Below are positions 35,823 through 44,781 of a stretch of DNA of 64,000 bases, piece by piece (within the stretch, counting starts at the first letter, position 1; each line of letters starts with the position of its first letter). Origin of the DNA: DASSSQ01 sp963839285. Its GTDB lineage: Bacteria; Actinomycetota; Thermoleophilia; Gaiellales; Gaiellaceae. The notes beneath the pieces were generated by a model that made no database searches, had not been told where the DNA came from, and saw only the letters and a program-made list of their open reading frames with translations. Both the position numbers and the translations under genes were made by a program. The DNA is taken from positions 62,001 through 126,000 of the forward strand of contig CAWIUN010000005.1 of assembly GCA_963839285.1 (NCBI GenBank), read 5' to 3'.

Positions 35823-36567
35823 GGTCGCGCTCGTCACCGGCGGCGGGCGCGGGATCGGCGCCGGAATCGCGCGTGCGCTCGCGGGCGACGGCTGGGACGT
35901 CGTCGTCGGCGCCCGCTCCGGCGACGAGGTCGAGGCGGTCGCGGCCGAGATCGGCGGCCGCGCGGTCTCGCTCGACGTCTCCGACCGCGGCTCGGTCGAG
36001 GCGGCCGTCGCCGAGGCGGGCGAGGTCGAGCTGCTGGTCGCGAACGCCGGGATCGGCAACCAGGAGGGCGCGACGTGGGAGACGCCCGTCGAGGACTGGT
36101 GGCGCGTCTTCGAGGTGAACGTGCTCGGCGTCCACCTCTGCTGCCGCGCCGTCGTCCCCGGCATGCTCGAGCGCGGCGCCGGCGGGCGGGTCGGGGGCCG
36201 GATCGCGATCACGGGCAGCGGCGCCGCCTATCTGCCCGGGTCGAGCACGACCGCCTATTCGTCGAGCAAGGCGGCCGTCTGCCGCTACGGCGAGACGCTC
36301 GCCAACGAGCTCGCCGGCCGGATCCCCGTCTTCTTCTTCTCCCCCGGCCTCGTCCGCACGGAAATGACCGAGGGGAGCTTCCCCGACGACGCGCCCTGGA
36401 CGCCGCCGGAGCTGGCGCCCGAGCTCGTCCGCAAGCTGGCCACCGGCCGCTACGACGCGCTCGCGGGCCGCTACCTGCACGCCGAGCACGACGACGTCGA
36501 CGAGCTGCTCGCCCGGATCGAGGTCGTCCGCGAGGACGACCTGAACGCGATCCGGCTCCGGAGGTAG
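35812..36567 (+). CDS. Short-chain dehydrogenase/reductase
   Basis: A 251-residue SDR. The N-terminus has VALVTGGGRGIGAGIARALAG, the middle LLVANAGIGNQ, and the active site Ser in AITGSGAAYLP with Tyr and Lys in TAYSSSKAAVCRYGE. The PGLVRTEMTEGSF segment follows. The GTG start (35812) lies inside the acyl-CoA synthetase gene end, so the two are translationally coupled and may act on the same acyl chain. An Arg after the first acidic strand position (GARSGDE) suggests NADP. Confidence 0.88.
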   Translation: MPSRVALVTGGGRGIGAGIARALAGDGWDVVVGARSGDEVEAVAAEIGGRAVSLDVSDRGSVEAAVAEAGEVELLVANAGIGNQEGATWETPVEDWWRVFEVNVLGVHLCCRAVVPGMLERGAGGRVGGRIAITGSGAAYLPGSSTTAYSSSKAAVCRYGETLANELAGRIPVFFFSPGLVRTEMTEGSFPDDAPWTPPELAPELVRKLATGRYDALAGRYLHAEHDDVDELLARIEVVREDDLNAIRLRR

Positions 36568-36651
36568 CTCAGGGTCTCCTCAGGGGGTCACCCGATGGCG
36601 GCGCGCGCGCGGCGCGGCGATCCTGGGTGCATCATCGACGAGGAGAGAGTC

Positions 36652-37744
36652 ATGGAAGACACCACCCAGCCGACCGCGCCGCCGCCCGACCCCGAGGAGG
36701 GGGTGCGCCGGCTCGTCCGCGCCCGCGACGGGCGCTGGTTCGGCGGCGTCGCCGCCGGCCTCGGCCGCTACTTCGACGTCAACCCCGCGATCTACCGGGT
36801 CGTCTTCGCGGCGCTCGCGTTCGCCGGCGGCGCCGGCCTGCTCCTGTACCTGGCCGCCTGGCTCGTGATCCCGAACGAGGACGCGGAGGCGTCGGTCGCC
36901 GAGCAGGCGCTCCGCGACCACCGCGACCGGCCGGTTCTCGCGATCGGCGTCGGGCTGATCGGCTTCGCGCTGCTGGTCGCGTTCTCGCACGCGGCCTTCT
37001 GGCCGCACCCGGGCAACCTCTGGCTGGCCGCCGTGCTGGTCGGCGGCGCGCTCGTCTGGTGGGAGCTGCACGAGCGGCGGCCGGCGACCGCGACGGCAGG
37101 CGGCGTCGGGACCGCGTCCGCGCCCGTGCCCGCCGCCCCCGCGCCGCGGCGGCCCTCGCTGCTCCTGCCCGTGCTCGGCGTCCTGCTCGCGTCCGCCGGG
37201 GCGCTCGGCCTGCTCGAGGCGCTCGGCGTCCACTCCGTCGACCTGCGGATCGCGCTCGCCGCGGCGGTGCTGCTCGTCGGCGCCGCGATCGCGGCCGGGG
37301 CGGCGACCTCGTACCGCGTCTCGGGGCTGGTCGGGGTCGGGACTGCTCCTGCTCGTCGCGCTCGGGCTCGCGCTCGCCGTCCGCGTCCCGCTCCGCGGGG
37401 GCATCGGCGACCGGGTCGAGCGGCCGCAGACCGCCGCGACCGCCGAGGCCCGTCACTACCGGCTCGCGATCGGGCAGCTGCGGCTCGACCTGGCCGGGCT
37501 GGACGTGCCCACCGGGACGACGTCCGTGCGCGGGACCGTCGGGGTCGGGCAGCTGACGGTGACCGTCCCCCGCGGCGTCGAGGTCGACGTCCACGCGACC
37601 AACCGGGGCGGCGACGTCACCCTCTTCGGCTCGGACGAGAGCGGCATGAACGTCCGCCGGCACGTCGTCGACGGCAGCTCGACGCGGCGCCTCGAGCTCG
37701 ACCTCGAGGTCGGCTACGGCGACCTGGAGGTGCGCCGCGGGTGA
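36652..37744 (+). CDS. PspC-domain membrane protein with LiaF-like tail (one frame break)
   Basis: About 363 residues. The PspC domain is at 18-80 (RRLVRARDGRWFGGVAAGLGRYFDVNPAIYRVVFAALAFAGGAGLLLYLAAWLVIPNED). Four more membrane helices follow, then a soluble beta-rich C-terminus (LDLAGLDVPTGTTSVRGTVGVGQLTVTVPRGVEVDV, GGDVTLFGSDESGMNV) of the LiaF/DUF2154 type. One extra base near 37343 breaks the frame before the last helix. Such proteins hold a LiaS-like kinase in check at the membrane. It overlaps the kinase gene by GTGA. Confidence 0.82.
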
Positions 37745-38865
37745 CCCGCGTCGCCGAACCGCGCTTCCCGCTCGCGCTCCCGAAGGTCGTCCGCCGGGAG
37801 CGCGGGCGCGCGCTCGGGGGCGTCGCGAGCGGCATCGGCGCGACGCTCGACGTCGACCCGACGCTGATCCGGCTCGTCTTCGCGCTGCTCTCCCTCGCGA
37901 GCGGCGCGGGCATCGCCGCCTATGCCGGCGCCTGGCTCTACCTGCCGGCCGAGGGCGCGCCGGAGCCCTCGCGGCGCCGGCGCGTGCTCGGCCTCGGCGT
38001 GCTCGTCGTCGCCGCCTCGCTGACCCTGCGCGGGCTCGGGCTCGCCGACTCGCTGATCTGGCCGTTCCTGCTCGTGGCGCTCGGGCTGGCGCTGCTCCGC
38101 CGGCGCGAGGCGCACGGGCTGCCGCCCGTGCTCGGCGCGCTGCTCGTGCTCGCGGGCGCCGCCGTCTTCTTCCAGCAGAACCTCGCCAGCCACGGCAGCG
38201 AGGCGCTGCTGGCGCCGGGCGCGGTGTCGGTCGGGCTGCTCGTCGTCGTCGGCCCCTGGCTCTGGCGGCTGGCGCGCGAGCGCGACGCCGAGCGGGCGGA
38301 GCGGATCCGCACCCAGGAGCGCGAGGAGATGGCGACGCGCGTGCACGACTCGGTGCTGCAGACGCTGGCGCTGATCCAGCGCGAGGAGGATCCGCGCCGC
38401 GTCTCGACGCTGGCGCGCCGGCAGGAGCGCGAGCTGCGGAGCTGGCTCTATCCCGACGTCGGCCGGGTCGAGGGCGAGAGCCTCGCCGACGCGGTCGAGG
38501 CGGCCGCGGCCGAGGTCGAGGAGCTGCACGGCGTCCGGGTCGAGCTCGTCCGCACGGGCGACTGCCCGCTCGACGAGCGCGCCCGGGCGCTCGCGCTCGC
38601 CGCCCGCGAGGCGATGGCGAACGCGGCGCGCCACGCGGGCGTCGACGAGGTCGCCGTCTTCGTCGACGTCGACGACGAGGCGGCCGCGATCTTCGTCCGC
38701 GACCGCGGGAACGGCTTCGACCCGGCCGCGGTGCCGGCCGACCGACGCGGGATCGCCGAGTCGATCCGCGGGCGGATGGAGCGCGCCGGCGGCGAGGCCG
38801 TCGTCGGCTCCGCGCCGGGCGAGGGAACCGAGGTCGAGCTGCGGCTCGAGAGGCCGCGGCGGTGA
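37741..38865 (+). CDS. PspC-domain histidine kinase (LiaS-like, HisKA_3)
   Basis: A 374-residue kinase that starts with its own PspC domain (VVRRERGRALGGVASGIGATLDVDPTLIRLVFALLSLASGAGIAAYAGAWLYLPAEG) and has four further helices. The cytoplasmic part has the HisKA_3 box TRVHDSVLQTLALIQ with the phosphoacceptor His, LALAAREAMANAARHAGVDEV as N-box and IFVRDRGNGFDP as G-box. The membrane part repeats the PspC fold of the preceding protein. GTG 37741 overlaps the previous stop, and the regulator gene overlaps its own stop. Confidence 0.9.
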   Translation: MTRVAEPRFPLALPKVVRRERGRALGGVASGIGATLDVDPTLIRLVFALLSLASGAGIAAYAGAWLYLPAEGAPEPSRRRRVLGLGVLVVAASLTLRGLGLADSLIWPFLLVALGLALLRRREAHGLPPVLGALLVLAGAAVFFQQNLASHGSEALLAPGAVSVGLLVVVGPWLWRLARERDAERAERIRTQEREEMATRVHDSVLQTLALIQREEDPRRVSTLARRQERELRSWLYPDVGRVEGESLADAVEAAAAEVEELHGVRVELVRTGDCPLDERARALALAAREAMANAARHAGVDEVAVFVDVDDEAAAIFVRDRGNGFDPAAVPADRRGIAESIRGRMERAGGEAVVGSAPGEGTEVELRLERPRR

Positions 38866-39503
38866 GCTATCCGCTCCGGCGCGTCGTCCTCGTCGACGAC
38901 CACGGCCTCTTCCGCGCCGGCGTGCGCAGCGAGCTCGGCAAGACGGTCGAGATCGTCGGCGAGGCCGCGACCGTCGCCGACGCCGTGCCGCTGATCCGCG
39001 ACCTCGACCCCGACGTCGTCCTGCTCGACGTGCACCTGCCCGACGGCGGCGGCCAGGCGGTGATCGCGGCCGTGGCGCCCGAGCGGCCCGGCGTGCGCTT
39101 CCTGGCCCTGTCGGTCTCGGACGCGGCCGAGGACGTGATCGGCGTCATCCGCGCCGGCGCACGCGGCTACGTGACGAAGACGATCTCGGGCGACGAGCTG
39201 ACCGAGGCGATCCACCGGATCGCGGACGGGGACGCGGTCTTCTCGCCGCGCCTCGCCGGCTTCGTGCTCGACGCGTTCAAGGGCGGCGAGCTGGTCGCCG
39301 ACCAGGAGCTCGACCTGCTGACCGCCCGCGAGCGCGAGGTGCTGCAGCTGATCGCGCGCGGCTACCGCTACAAGGAGATCGCCGCGCGGCTGCACCTGTC
39401 GATCAAGACGATCGAGACGCACGTGTCCTCGGTGCTGCGCAAGCTGCAGCTCTCGAGCCGGCACGAGCTGACCCGCTGGGCGGCCGAGCGGCGCCTGATC
39501 TAA
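38862..39503 (+). CDS. NarL/LuxR-family response regulator
   Basis: A 213-residue regulator with an N-terminal receiver domain (VVLVDDHGLFRAG, phosphoacceptor Asp56 in VVLLDVHLP, Lys in GYVTKTIS) and a C-terminal LuxR HTH (LTAREREVLQLIARGYRYKEIAARLHLSIKTIETHVSSVLRKLQLSSR). The GTG at 38862 overlaps the kinase stop. Together with the PspC protein and kinase it forms a three-gene envelope-stress operon like LiaFSR; the stimulus is inferred from that likeness only. Confidence 0.93.
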   Translation: MSYPLRRVVLVDDHGLFRAGVRSELGKTVEIVGEAATVADAVPLIRDLDPDVVLLDVHLPDGGGQAVIAAVAPERPGVRFLALSVSDAAEDVIGVIRAGARGYVTKTISGDELTEAIHRIADGDAVFSPRLAGFVLDAFKGGELVADQELDLLTAREREVLQLIARGYRYKEIAARLHLSIKTIETHVSSVLRKLQLSSRHELTRWAAERRLI

Positions 39504-39524
39504 GGCTGCGGCGCCGCGGCGCCG

Positions 39525-39983
39525 ATGGAAGAGGCGATGCGGAACGGCCCTCTCGTCGCGGCGATCTTCTTCGTCTGGACCCTGACGCTCGACCTCGGCA
39601 CCAAGGCCTGGATGGTCGCGAACGAGGACTCGGTGATCGTCGTCTACAACGCGCGGGACGGCCGCTTCGCGGCGCGGATCGTGATGTCGGTCATCGCGGT
39701 CGCGGTGACGGCGGCGCTCTCGAAGCTCGCGCGCTGGCGCGGCTACCCGGAGATCTGGGGCCTCTGGGTCGGCACCGGCCTCGTCGTCGGCGGCGTGCTC
39801 GGCAACGGCGTCTCGCGCCTGCTCTTCCCGCGGGGCGTGCCGGACTTCATCCTGGTCGGGCGCGACGCCTGGAACCTGGCCGACTTCGCGATCGGGGCCG
39901 GGACGACCGGCGGCATCCTCTCGCTCTTCGCGACGGCCCTCGTCGCCTACGTCCGCGGCAGGATCCAGGTCGCGCGCCCGTAG
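39525..39983 (+). CDS. lspA: Signal peptidase II-like (LspA) protein
   Basis: A 152-residue protein with four membrane helices. The catalytic Asp pair is in GVPDFILVG and NLADFAIGAG, the two LspA signatures; GGVLGNGVSRLLFPRG matches the GG..GN..DR region although the usual Asp-Arg is Ser-Arg. In LspA this enzyme cleaves lipoprotein signal peptides. It is somewhat divergent and 22 bases after the LuxR regulator, so a role in the same envelope response is possible. A second start at 39540 would trim five residues. Confidence 0.75.
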   Translation: MEEAMRNGPLVAAIFFVWTLTLDLGTKAWMVANEDSVIVVYNARDGRFAARIVMSVIAVAVTAALSKLARWRGYPEIWGLWVGTGLVVGGVLGNGVSRLLFPRGVPDFILVGRDAWNLADFAIGAGTTGGILSLFATALVAYVRGRIQVARP

Positions 39984-40635
39984 CCGAGCAGGCGGCCGCC
40001 CTCGCCGCGCAGCGCGGTGCCGGCGAACGCCTTCCGGCCCTCCTCGCCGAGGTTCCAGCCGACGACGACGCAGCGCTCGCCCGGCTCCGGGAGCGCCTCG
40101 ACCCGGACCGCGAGCCGGCCGAGAACGACGGCGCCGCGGCCGATCGCCCCCGACCCGTACGCGCCCGGGCAGTCGAGCGCGGCCCAGACGAACTCGGGGC
40201 CGATCGTCGTCTCGTCGGGCACCCAGGGCGCGGCGACGAGGCCGCCGCCCGCGAGCGGGCCGGGGAAGATGCGCAGCCCGTCCTCGCGGGCGCGGCCGCA
40301 GACGAAGCACTCGGGGAACGGGCTCTCGGGGTCGCCGTGCGGGAGCATCGCGGCCTCGGCGTCGGAGAACGGGACGGCGTCGGGCAGCTCGAGCCGCAAC
40401 TCGACCGGCGCGGCCTCGGCGACGAGCGCCTCGCCGTCCAGCACCGCGACCCTGCCCTCCGCCGCGCTCGACCCGCAGCGGGCGCCCCAGGGGCGGCGGC
40501 AGGCGCAGCGTCACCTCCGCTGCCTCCGGCGCCTGGCCGCCGTCGTCCCAGCAGGCCCGCGACGAGCCCGCAGACGTAGCCGCCGTTGCCGGACTCGCGC
40601 GGGCCGCGGAAGCGGGGGTCGATCGTTACGCTCAT
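39947..40635 (-). CDS. Hotdog-fold-like protein with Cys pair (two frame breaks)
   Basis: About 228 residues. A conserved central segment reads FPECFVCGRAREDGLRIFPGPLAGGG with a Cys-x-x-Cys pair. After it comes a hotdog-like core, VWAALDCPGAYGSG...AVVLGRLAVRVEALPEPGERCVVVGWNLGEEGRKAFAGTALRGEGGRLLGYGRATWI, similar to PaaI/thioesterase-like proteins. The N-terminus MSVTIDPRFRGPRESGNGGYVCGL also fits that group. Two extra G bases (near 40547 and 40456) need removal. Its 3' end overlaps lspA by 37 bases. Substrate unknown. Confidence 0.65.
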
Positions 40636-40641
40636 CTGCCC

Positions 40642-40818
40642 ATGATCTCCGATCGGACGCTCGTGCTGCTCCTCGCCCTCGTGACGCTCGCGCTGCTGAC
40701 GGCGGCCACGGCCACCGGCAACGCGGCCGCCGGCTGGGCCTCGCTCGCCGCGTTCGTCTCGCTCGTCGCGGCCTACGCTCGCTGGCGGCTCCGGCGGCGG
40801 GGCCGGCGAATGTTTTAG
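40642..40818 (+). CDS. Small two-helix membrane protein (58 aa)
   Basis: A 58-residue ORF with two hydrophobic stretches (TLVLLLALVTLALLTAATAT and AAGWASLAAFVSLVAAYARW) and a basic end RLRRRGRRMF. The start is 6 bases from the start of the divergent hotdog-like gene, which leaves no room for separate promoters, so one of the two starts may be wrong or transcripts come from inside the opposite gene. It precedes nadE by 17 bases. Function unknown. Confidence 0.5.
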   Translation: MISDRTLVLLLALVTLALLTAATATGNAAAGWASLAAFVSLVAAYARWRLRRRGRRMF

Positions 40819-40835
40819 ACTGAGAGTCGAAAACC

Positions 40836-42552
40836 ATGCGCCTCGCACTCGCCCAGCTGAACACCGTCGTCGGCGACCTGGCCGGCAACCGCGACCGGAT
40901 CCTCGAGCTGCTCGCCGAGGCCGGCGGCGTCGACGCCGACCTCGTCCTCTTCCCCGAGCTCGCCGTCACCGGCTACCCGCCCGAGGACCTGCTGCTCCGG
41001 CCCGGCTTCGTCCGGGCGGCGCGGCGCACGCTCGACGAGATCGCCGCCGCGACGGGCCCGGAGACGGTGCTCGTCGGCGCGCCCTGGTTCGACGGCGACC
41101 TCTACAACGCCTGCGTCGTCTGCCACGACGGCGCCGTGCAGGCGGTCTACCGCAAGCGCTTCCTGCCCAACTACGGCGTCTTCGACGAGGACCGCTACTT
41201 CGCGCCGGGGCACGACTGCCTGCTGCTCGAGCTCGGCGACGTGCTCGTCGGCCCGACGGTGTGCGAGGACGTCTGGCAGCCCGGGCCGCCGGCCACCGAC
41301 CTGGCGCTCGCGGGGGCCCAGCTCGTCGCCAACCTCTCGGCCTCGCCGTTCCACCTCGGCAAGGAGCGCGAGCGGGAGGAGATGCTGCGCGTCCGCGCCC
41401 GCGACAACCTCTGCTTCGTCGCCTTCGTCAACGCCGTCGGCGGCCAGGACGAGCTGATCTTCGACGGCCACTCGTGCGTGATCGACGAGGCGGGCGACGT
41501 CCTCGCGAGGGCGCCCGGCTTCGAGGAGTGCCTGCTCGTCTGCGACGTCGAGCCGACCGCGGTGATCGGGCGGCGCCTCCGCGACGTGCGCCGGCGCGCG
41601 CTCGTGCGCGAGCGGGAGCGTGCGCCGACGCCGACCGTCGTTCCCCTCGCCCCGCCGCGGGAGCACGACGAGACCTTCACGTCCGAGCCGACGCCCTTCG
41701 CGGACGAGCTCGAGCAGATGCGGCTCGCGCTCGAGCTCGGCCTCGCCGACTACGTGCGGCAAGAACGGGTTCTCGGACGTCGTCCTCGGGGTCTCCGGCG
41801 GGATCGACTCGGCGCTGACGGCCGCGCTCGCCGCCGAGGCGCTCGGGCCCGAGCGCGTCCACTGCGTCTCGATGCCGTCGCGCTACTCGTCCGAGGGCAC
41901 GCGCGACGACGCGCGGCGGCTCGCCGAGAACCTCGGCTGCGACTTCCGCGAGCTCGCGATCGAGCCGGTGGTCGAGGCGTACGCGGCGGCGCTCGCGGGA
42001 TCGTTCGCCGGGCGGGAGCCCGACCTGACCGAGGAGAACCTGCAGGCGCGGGTGCGGGGGACGCTGCTGATGGCGCTCTCGAACAAGTTCGGCTGGCTCG
42101 TGGTCGCGACCGGCAACAAGTCGGAGCTCTCGGTCGGCTACGCGACGCTCTACGGCGACATGGCCGGCGGCTTCGCCCTGCTCAAGGACGTCTTCAAGAC
42201 CGACGTCTTCCGGCTCGCGCGCCACCTGAACGAGCGGGCGGGGCGCGAGCTCGTCCCGCAGACGACGATCGACCGCGCCCCGAGCGCCGAGCTTCGGGCC
42301 GACCAGCTCGACGAGGACTCGCTGCCGCCGTACCCCGCGCTCGACCGCGTGCTCGAGGCCTACGTCGAGCTCGACCGCTCCCGCGAGGAGCTCGAGCAGG
42401 ACGGCTACGACCGGGACGTGGTCGAGCGCGCGCTCGCCCTCGTCGACCGCGCCGAGTACAAGCGCCGCCAGGCGCCGCCCGGCGTCAAGCTGCGGCCCAA
42501 GGCCTTCGGCCGCGACCGGCGCGTGCCGATCACGAATCGCTGGCCCGGATAG
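40836..42552 (+). CDS. nadE: Glutamine-dependent NAD+ synthetase (one frame break)
   Basis: About 571 residues. The N-terminal nitrilase-type glutaminase domain has LVLFPELAVTGYPPEDLL (Glu), VYRKRFLPNYGVFDEDRYF (Lys) and VGPTVCEDVW (Cys). The C-terminal synthetase has the ATP-pyrophosphatase loop VVLGVSGGIDSALTAALAAEAL, VVATGNKSELSVGYATLYGDMAGGFALLKD and FGRDRRVPITNRW. It amidates nicotinic acid adenine dinucleotide, an essential reaction. One extra G near 41758 (GTGCGGCAAG) separates the domains into two frames; this is a strong sign of sequence error because the enzyme is indispensable. Confidence 0.93.
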
Positions 42553-42601
42553 CCGCCGGGCTTTTACGTCCGCTTTACCGGCGATCCAGCATAGTGGCGG
42601 C

Positions 42602-42695
42602 GCGCAGCAACATCCTCACCCAGCGCCGCGGATGCCAGAGCCCGCGGCGCAATCGAGAAGCCCGGTGCGCCCCCCTGACCGCGCGCCGGGTTTTT
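42602..42695 (+). ncRNA. Candidate small RNA between nadE and the binding-protein gene
   Basis: The gap 42553-42806 holds a CATAGT -10-like element (42590-42595), a perfect 9-bp hairpin GCGCCGCGG/CCGCGGCGC (42623-42650, loop of 10) and then a terminator. A transcript of about 94 nucleotides would result. It could equally be the 3' end of nadE mRNA with two hairpins; no good -35 is visible. Confidence 0.3.
42661..42695 (+). terminator. Intrinsic terminator with U-run
   Basis: CCCGGTGCGC (42661-42670) pairs with GCGCGCCGGG (42681-42690), one G-U pair, loop of 10, followed directly by TTTTT. It is the clearest rho-independent terminator in the window and ends nadE or the small RNA candidate. 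The following 110 bases are unusually AT-rich and probably carry the promoter of the next gene. Confidence 0.8.
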
Positions 42696-42806
42696 CGTTG
42701 TGCTTTATCTTCTGATTTTCTTCCTGCATTAACGTTCGCTTCTTCCTCTGTCGTCTAGGGATTCGGACGGCGCATTCCGCGCCGCCATGGCGAAGGGAGA
42801 AACGAC

Positions 42807-44435
42807 GTGTCCAGAAGACTTGCGGCCGCCGTGGCGCTCGCCGCGCTCGGCGCGTGCCTGCTCGTCGCGCAGGTGGGCTCGGCGAGATCGGACGTCACGT
42901 CCGGCGGCACGCTGAACATCGACCTGTCGACGGACATCGACTACACCGACCCCGCCCTCGCGTACCTGTCCTCGAGCTGGGAGCTCGAGTTCGCGACCGG
43001 CCTCAAGCTCCTCAACTACCCGGACGCGAACGGGCCGCGCGCGAGCCAGCTGCAGCCGGAGGCGGCGACGGCCTTCCCGAAGGTCTCGAACGGCGGCCGC
43101 ACCTACGACTTCACCGTCGACGCGCCGTGGACGAAGTTCTCGAACGGCGAGGCCGTGACCGCGGCCAGCTTCGCGGCGGCGCTGAACCGGATCGCCGACC
43201 CGAAGATGCAGTCGCCGGCGACGACGTTCCTCTCGGACATCGCCGGGGCGCAGGCCGTGATCGACGGCAAGGCCACGTCGATCTCGGGCGTCAAGGTCAG
43301 GGGCAAGCACCTCGTCGTCACGCTGACGAAGCCGTCCCCGGACTTCCTCGCGCGGATCGCGATGCCGTTCTTCACCGCGATCCCGGTCAACCTCGCGCAC
43401 GACCCGAACGGCGTCCTCACGCCGCCGTCGGCCGGGCCCTACTACATCGTGAGCAGGACGCCGAACCGCGACATCGTCCTGAAGCGGAACCCGTACTACA
43501 AGGGCAAGCGGCCGCACAACCTCGCCGGGATCGCCTACCACATCGGCGACTCGCTCGAGGCGATCCAGCTGAACGTCCAGTCCGGGCGCAGCGACTACGC
43601 GGCCCAGGGCGTGCCCCCGACCGCCTACGCGGAGCTGGCGAGGAAGTACGGCATCAACAAGGGCCGGTTCTGGGTCAAGCCGCAGATCGCGGTGCAGTAC
43701 GTGGCGATGAACACCGAGCAGCCGCTCTTCAAGAACAACCCCTCGCTGCGGAAGGCGGTCAACTACGCGCTCGACCGCCGCGCGCTGCTGACGCAGTCGG
43801 GCTTCCTCGCCGGACAGCGGACCGACCAGATCCTGCCGCCGGGCGTGCCGGGCTACCGGAACGCGGCGCTCTACCCGCTGAAGGGGCCCGACCTCGTGAC
43901 CGCGCGCAAGTACGCGCAGGGGAACACGCGCAGCGGCAAGGCGGTGCTCTACGCCTCGAACCGCGGCGCCAGCCCGCTGCAGGCGCAGATCCTGCAGTTC
44001 AACCTGAAGCAGATCGGCATCGACGTCGAGACGAAGCTGTGGACGCGCGCGGTGCAGATCCAGAAGGAGGGGACGCGCGGCGAGCCGTTCGACCTGACGC
44101 TGGAGGGCTGGATCGCGGACTACCCCGACCCGTTCGACTTCGTCAACGTCCTGCTCGACGGCTCGACCCTGCAGGACGCGAACAACAACAACTACTCGTA
44201 CTTCACCGAGCCCAAGTTCCTGAAGGAGATGCACCGGGCCGCGAGCCTGAGCGGCGCGGCGCGCTACAAGGCCTACGGCGACCTCGACGTGCAGATGATG
44301 CACGAGTCCGCCCCCTGGGCCCCGCGGGCGATCCCGACGAACCGGACGTTCTTCTCGTCGCGGGTCGGCTGCGTCACCTTCCACGCGATCTACGGCGTCG
44401 ACCTGACGGCGCTCTGCACGAAGAGCGGCACGTAG
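42807..44435 (+). CDS. Peptide/nickel ABC transporter substrate-binding protein (SBP_bac_5)
   Basis: A 542-residue exported binding protein of the DppA/OppA family. The N-terminal signal peptide is basic then hydrophobic (SRRLAAAVALAALGACLLVAQVGSARS); LGAC resembles a lipobox but hydrophobic residues continue after it. The mature part begins GGTLNIDLSTDIDYTDPALAY, with family marks NGEAVTAASFAAALNRI, GPYYIVSRTPNRDIVLKRNPYYKG, LRKAVNYALDRRALL and FDLTLEGWIADYPDPFDFVNVLL. It should bind short peptides or a similar ligand outside the cell. No permease or ATPase gene lies beside it. GTG start follows AAGGGAG. Confidence 0.9.
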   Translation: MSRRLAAAVALAALGACLLVAQVGSARSDVTSGGTLNIDLSTDIDYTDPALAYLSSSWELEFATGLKLLNYPDANGPRASQLQPEAATAFPKVSNGGRTYDFTVDAPWTKFSNGEAVTAASFAAALNRIADPKMQSPATTFLSDIAGAQAVIDGKATSISGVKVRGKHLVVTLTKPSPDFLARIAMPFFTAIPVNLAHDPNGVLTPPSAGPYYIVSRTPNRDIVLKRNPYYKGKRPHNLAGIAYHIGDSLEAIQLNVQSGRSDYAAQGVPPTAYAELARKYGINKGRFWVKPQIAVQYVAMNTEQPLFKNNPSLRKAVNYALDRRALLTQSGFLAGQRTDQILPPGVPGYRNAALYPLKGPDLVTARKYAQGNTRSGKAVLYASNRGASPLQAQILQFNLKQIGIDVETKLWTRAVQIQKEGTRGEPFDLTLEGWIADYPDPFDFVNVLLDGSTLQDANNNNYSYFTEPKFLKEMHRAASLSGAARYKAYGDLDVQMMHESAPWAPRAIPTNRTFFSSRVGCVTFHAIYGVDLTALCTKSGT

Positions 44436-44438
44436 CCG

Positions 44439-44768
44439 CTAGGCGGCCGAGGCGCCGGCTTCCGGGTCGGCGTCTCGGCGCTCCTGCAGCTCCTGGAGCT
44501 CCGCGCGGGCGGCGCGCAGGCGGACGCCGATCTCGCTCGCGTGGGCGAGCAGGAGCTCGCCGGCCTCGGTCAGCGCGACGACGCCGCGGCCGCGCCGCCG
44601 CTCGACGAGGCGCGTGCCGACGGCCGCCTCGAGCGCGGCGATCTGCTGGCTGATCGCGGGCTGCGCGTAGCCGAGCCGCGCGCCGGCGCCGCGGAACGAG
44701 CGCTCGCTCGCGACCGCCTCCAGCGCGGCGAGGTGCCGGAGCTCCACTCCCGGCCAGCCGAGGTTCAA
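44439..44768 (-). CDS. LysR-type HTH domain protein, truncated
   Basis: Only 109 residues: a complete LysR winged-helix domain (VELRHLAALEAVASERSFRGAGARLGYAQPAISQQIAALEAAVGTRLVERRRGRGVVALTEAGELLL) and the linker helix, then a stop. The whole effector-binding domain (about 200 residues) is missing. Its stop is 3 bases from the stop of the convergent binding-protein gene. It may be a natural stand-alone DNA-binding protein or a remnant cut by rearrangement. The linker helix still allows dimerisation. Confidence 0.8.
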   Translation of the reverse strand: MNLGWPGVELRHLAALEAVASERSFRGAGARLGYAQPAISQQIAALEAAVGTRLVERRRGRGVVALTEAGELLLAHASEIGVRLRAARAELQELQERRDADPEAGASAA

Positions 44769-44781
44769 CCGGGGCTGCGCG

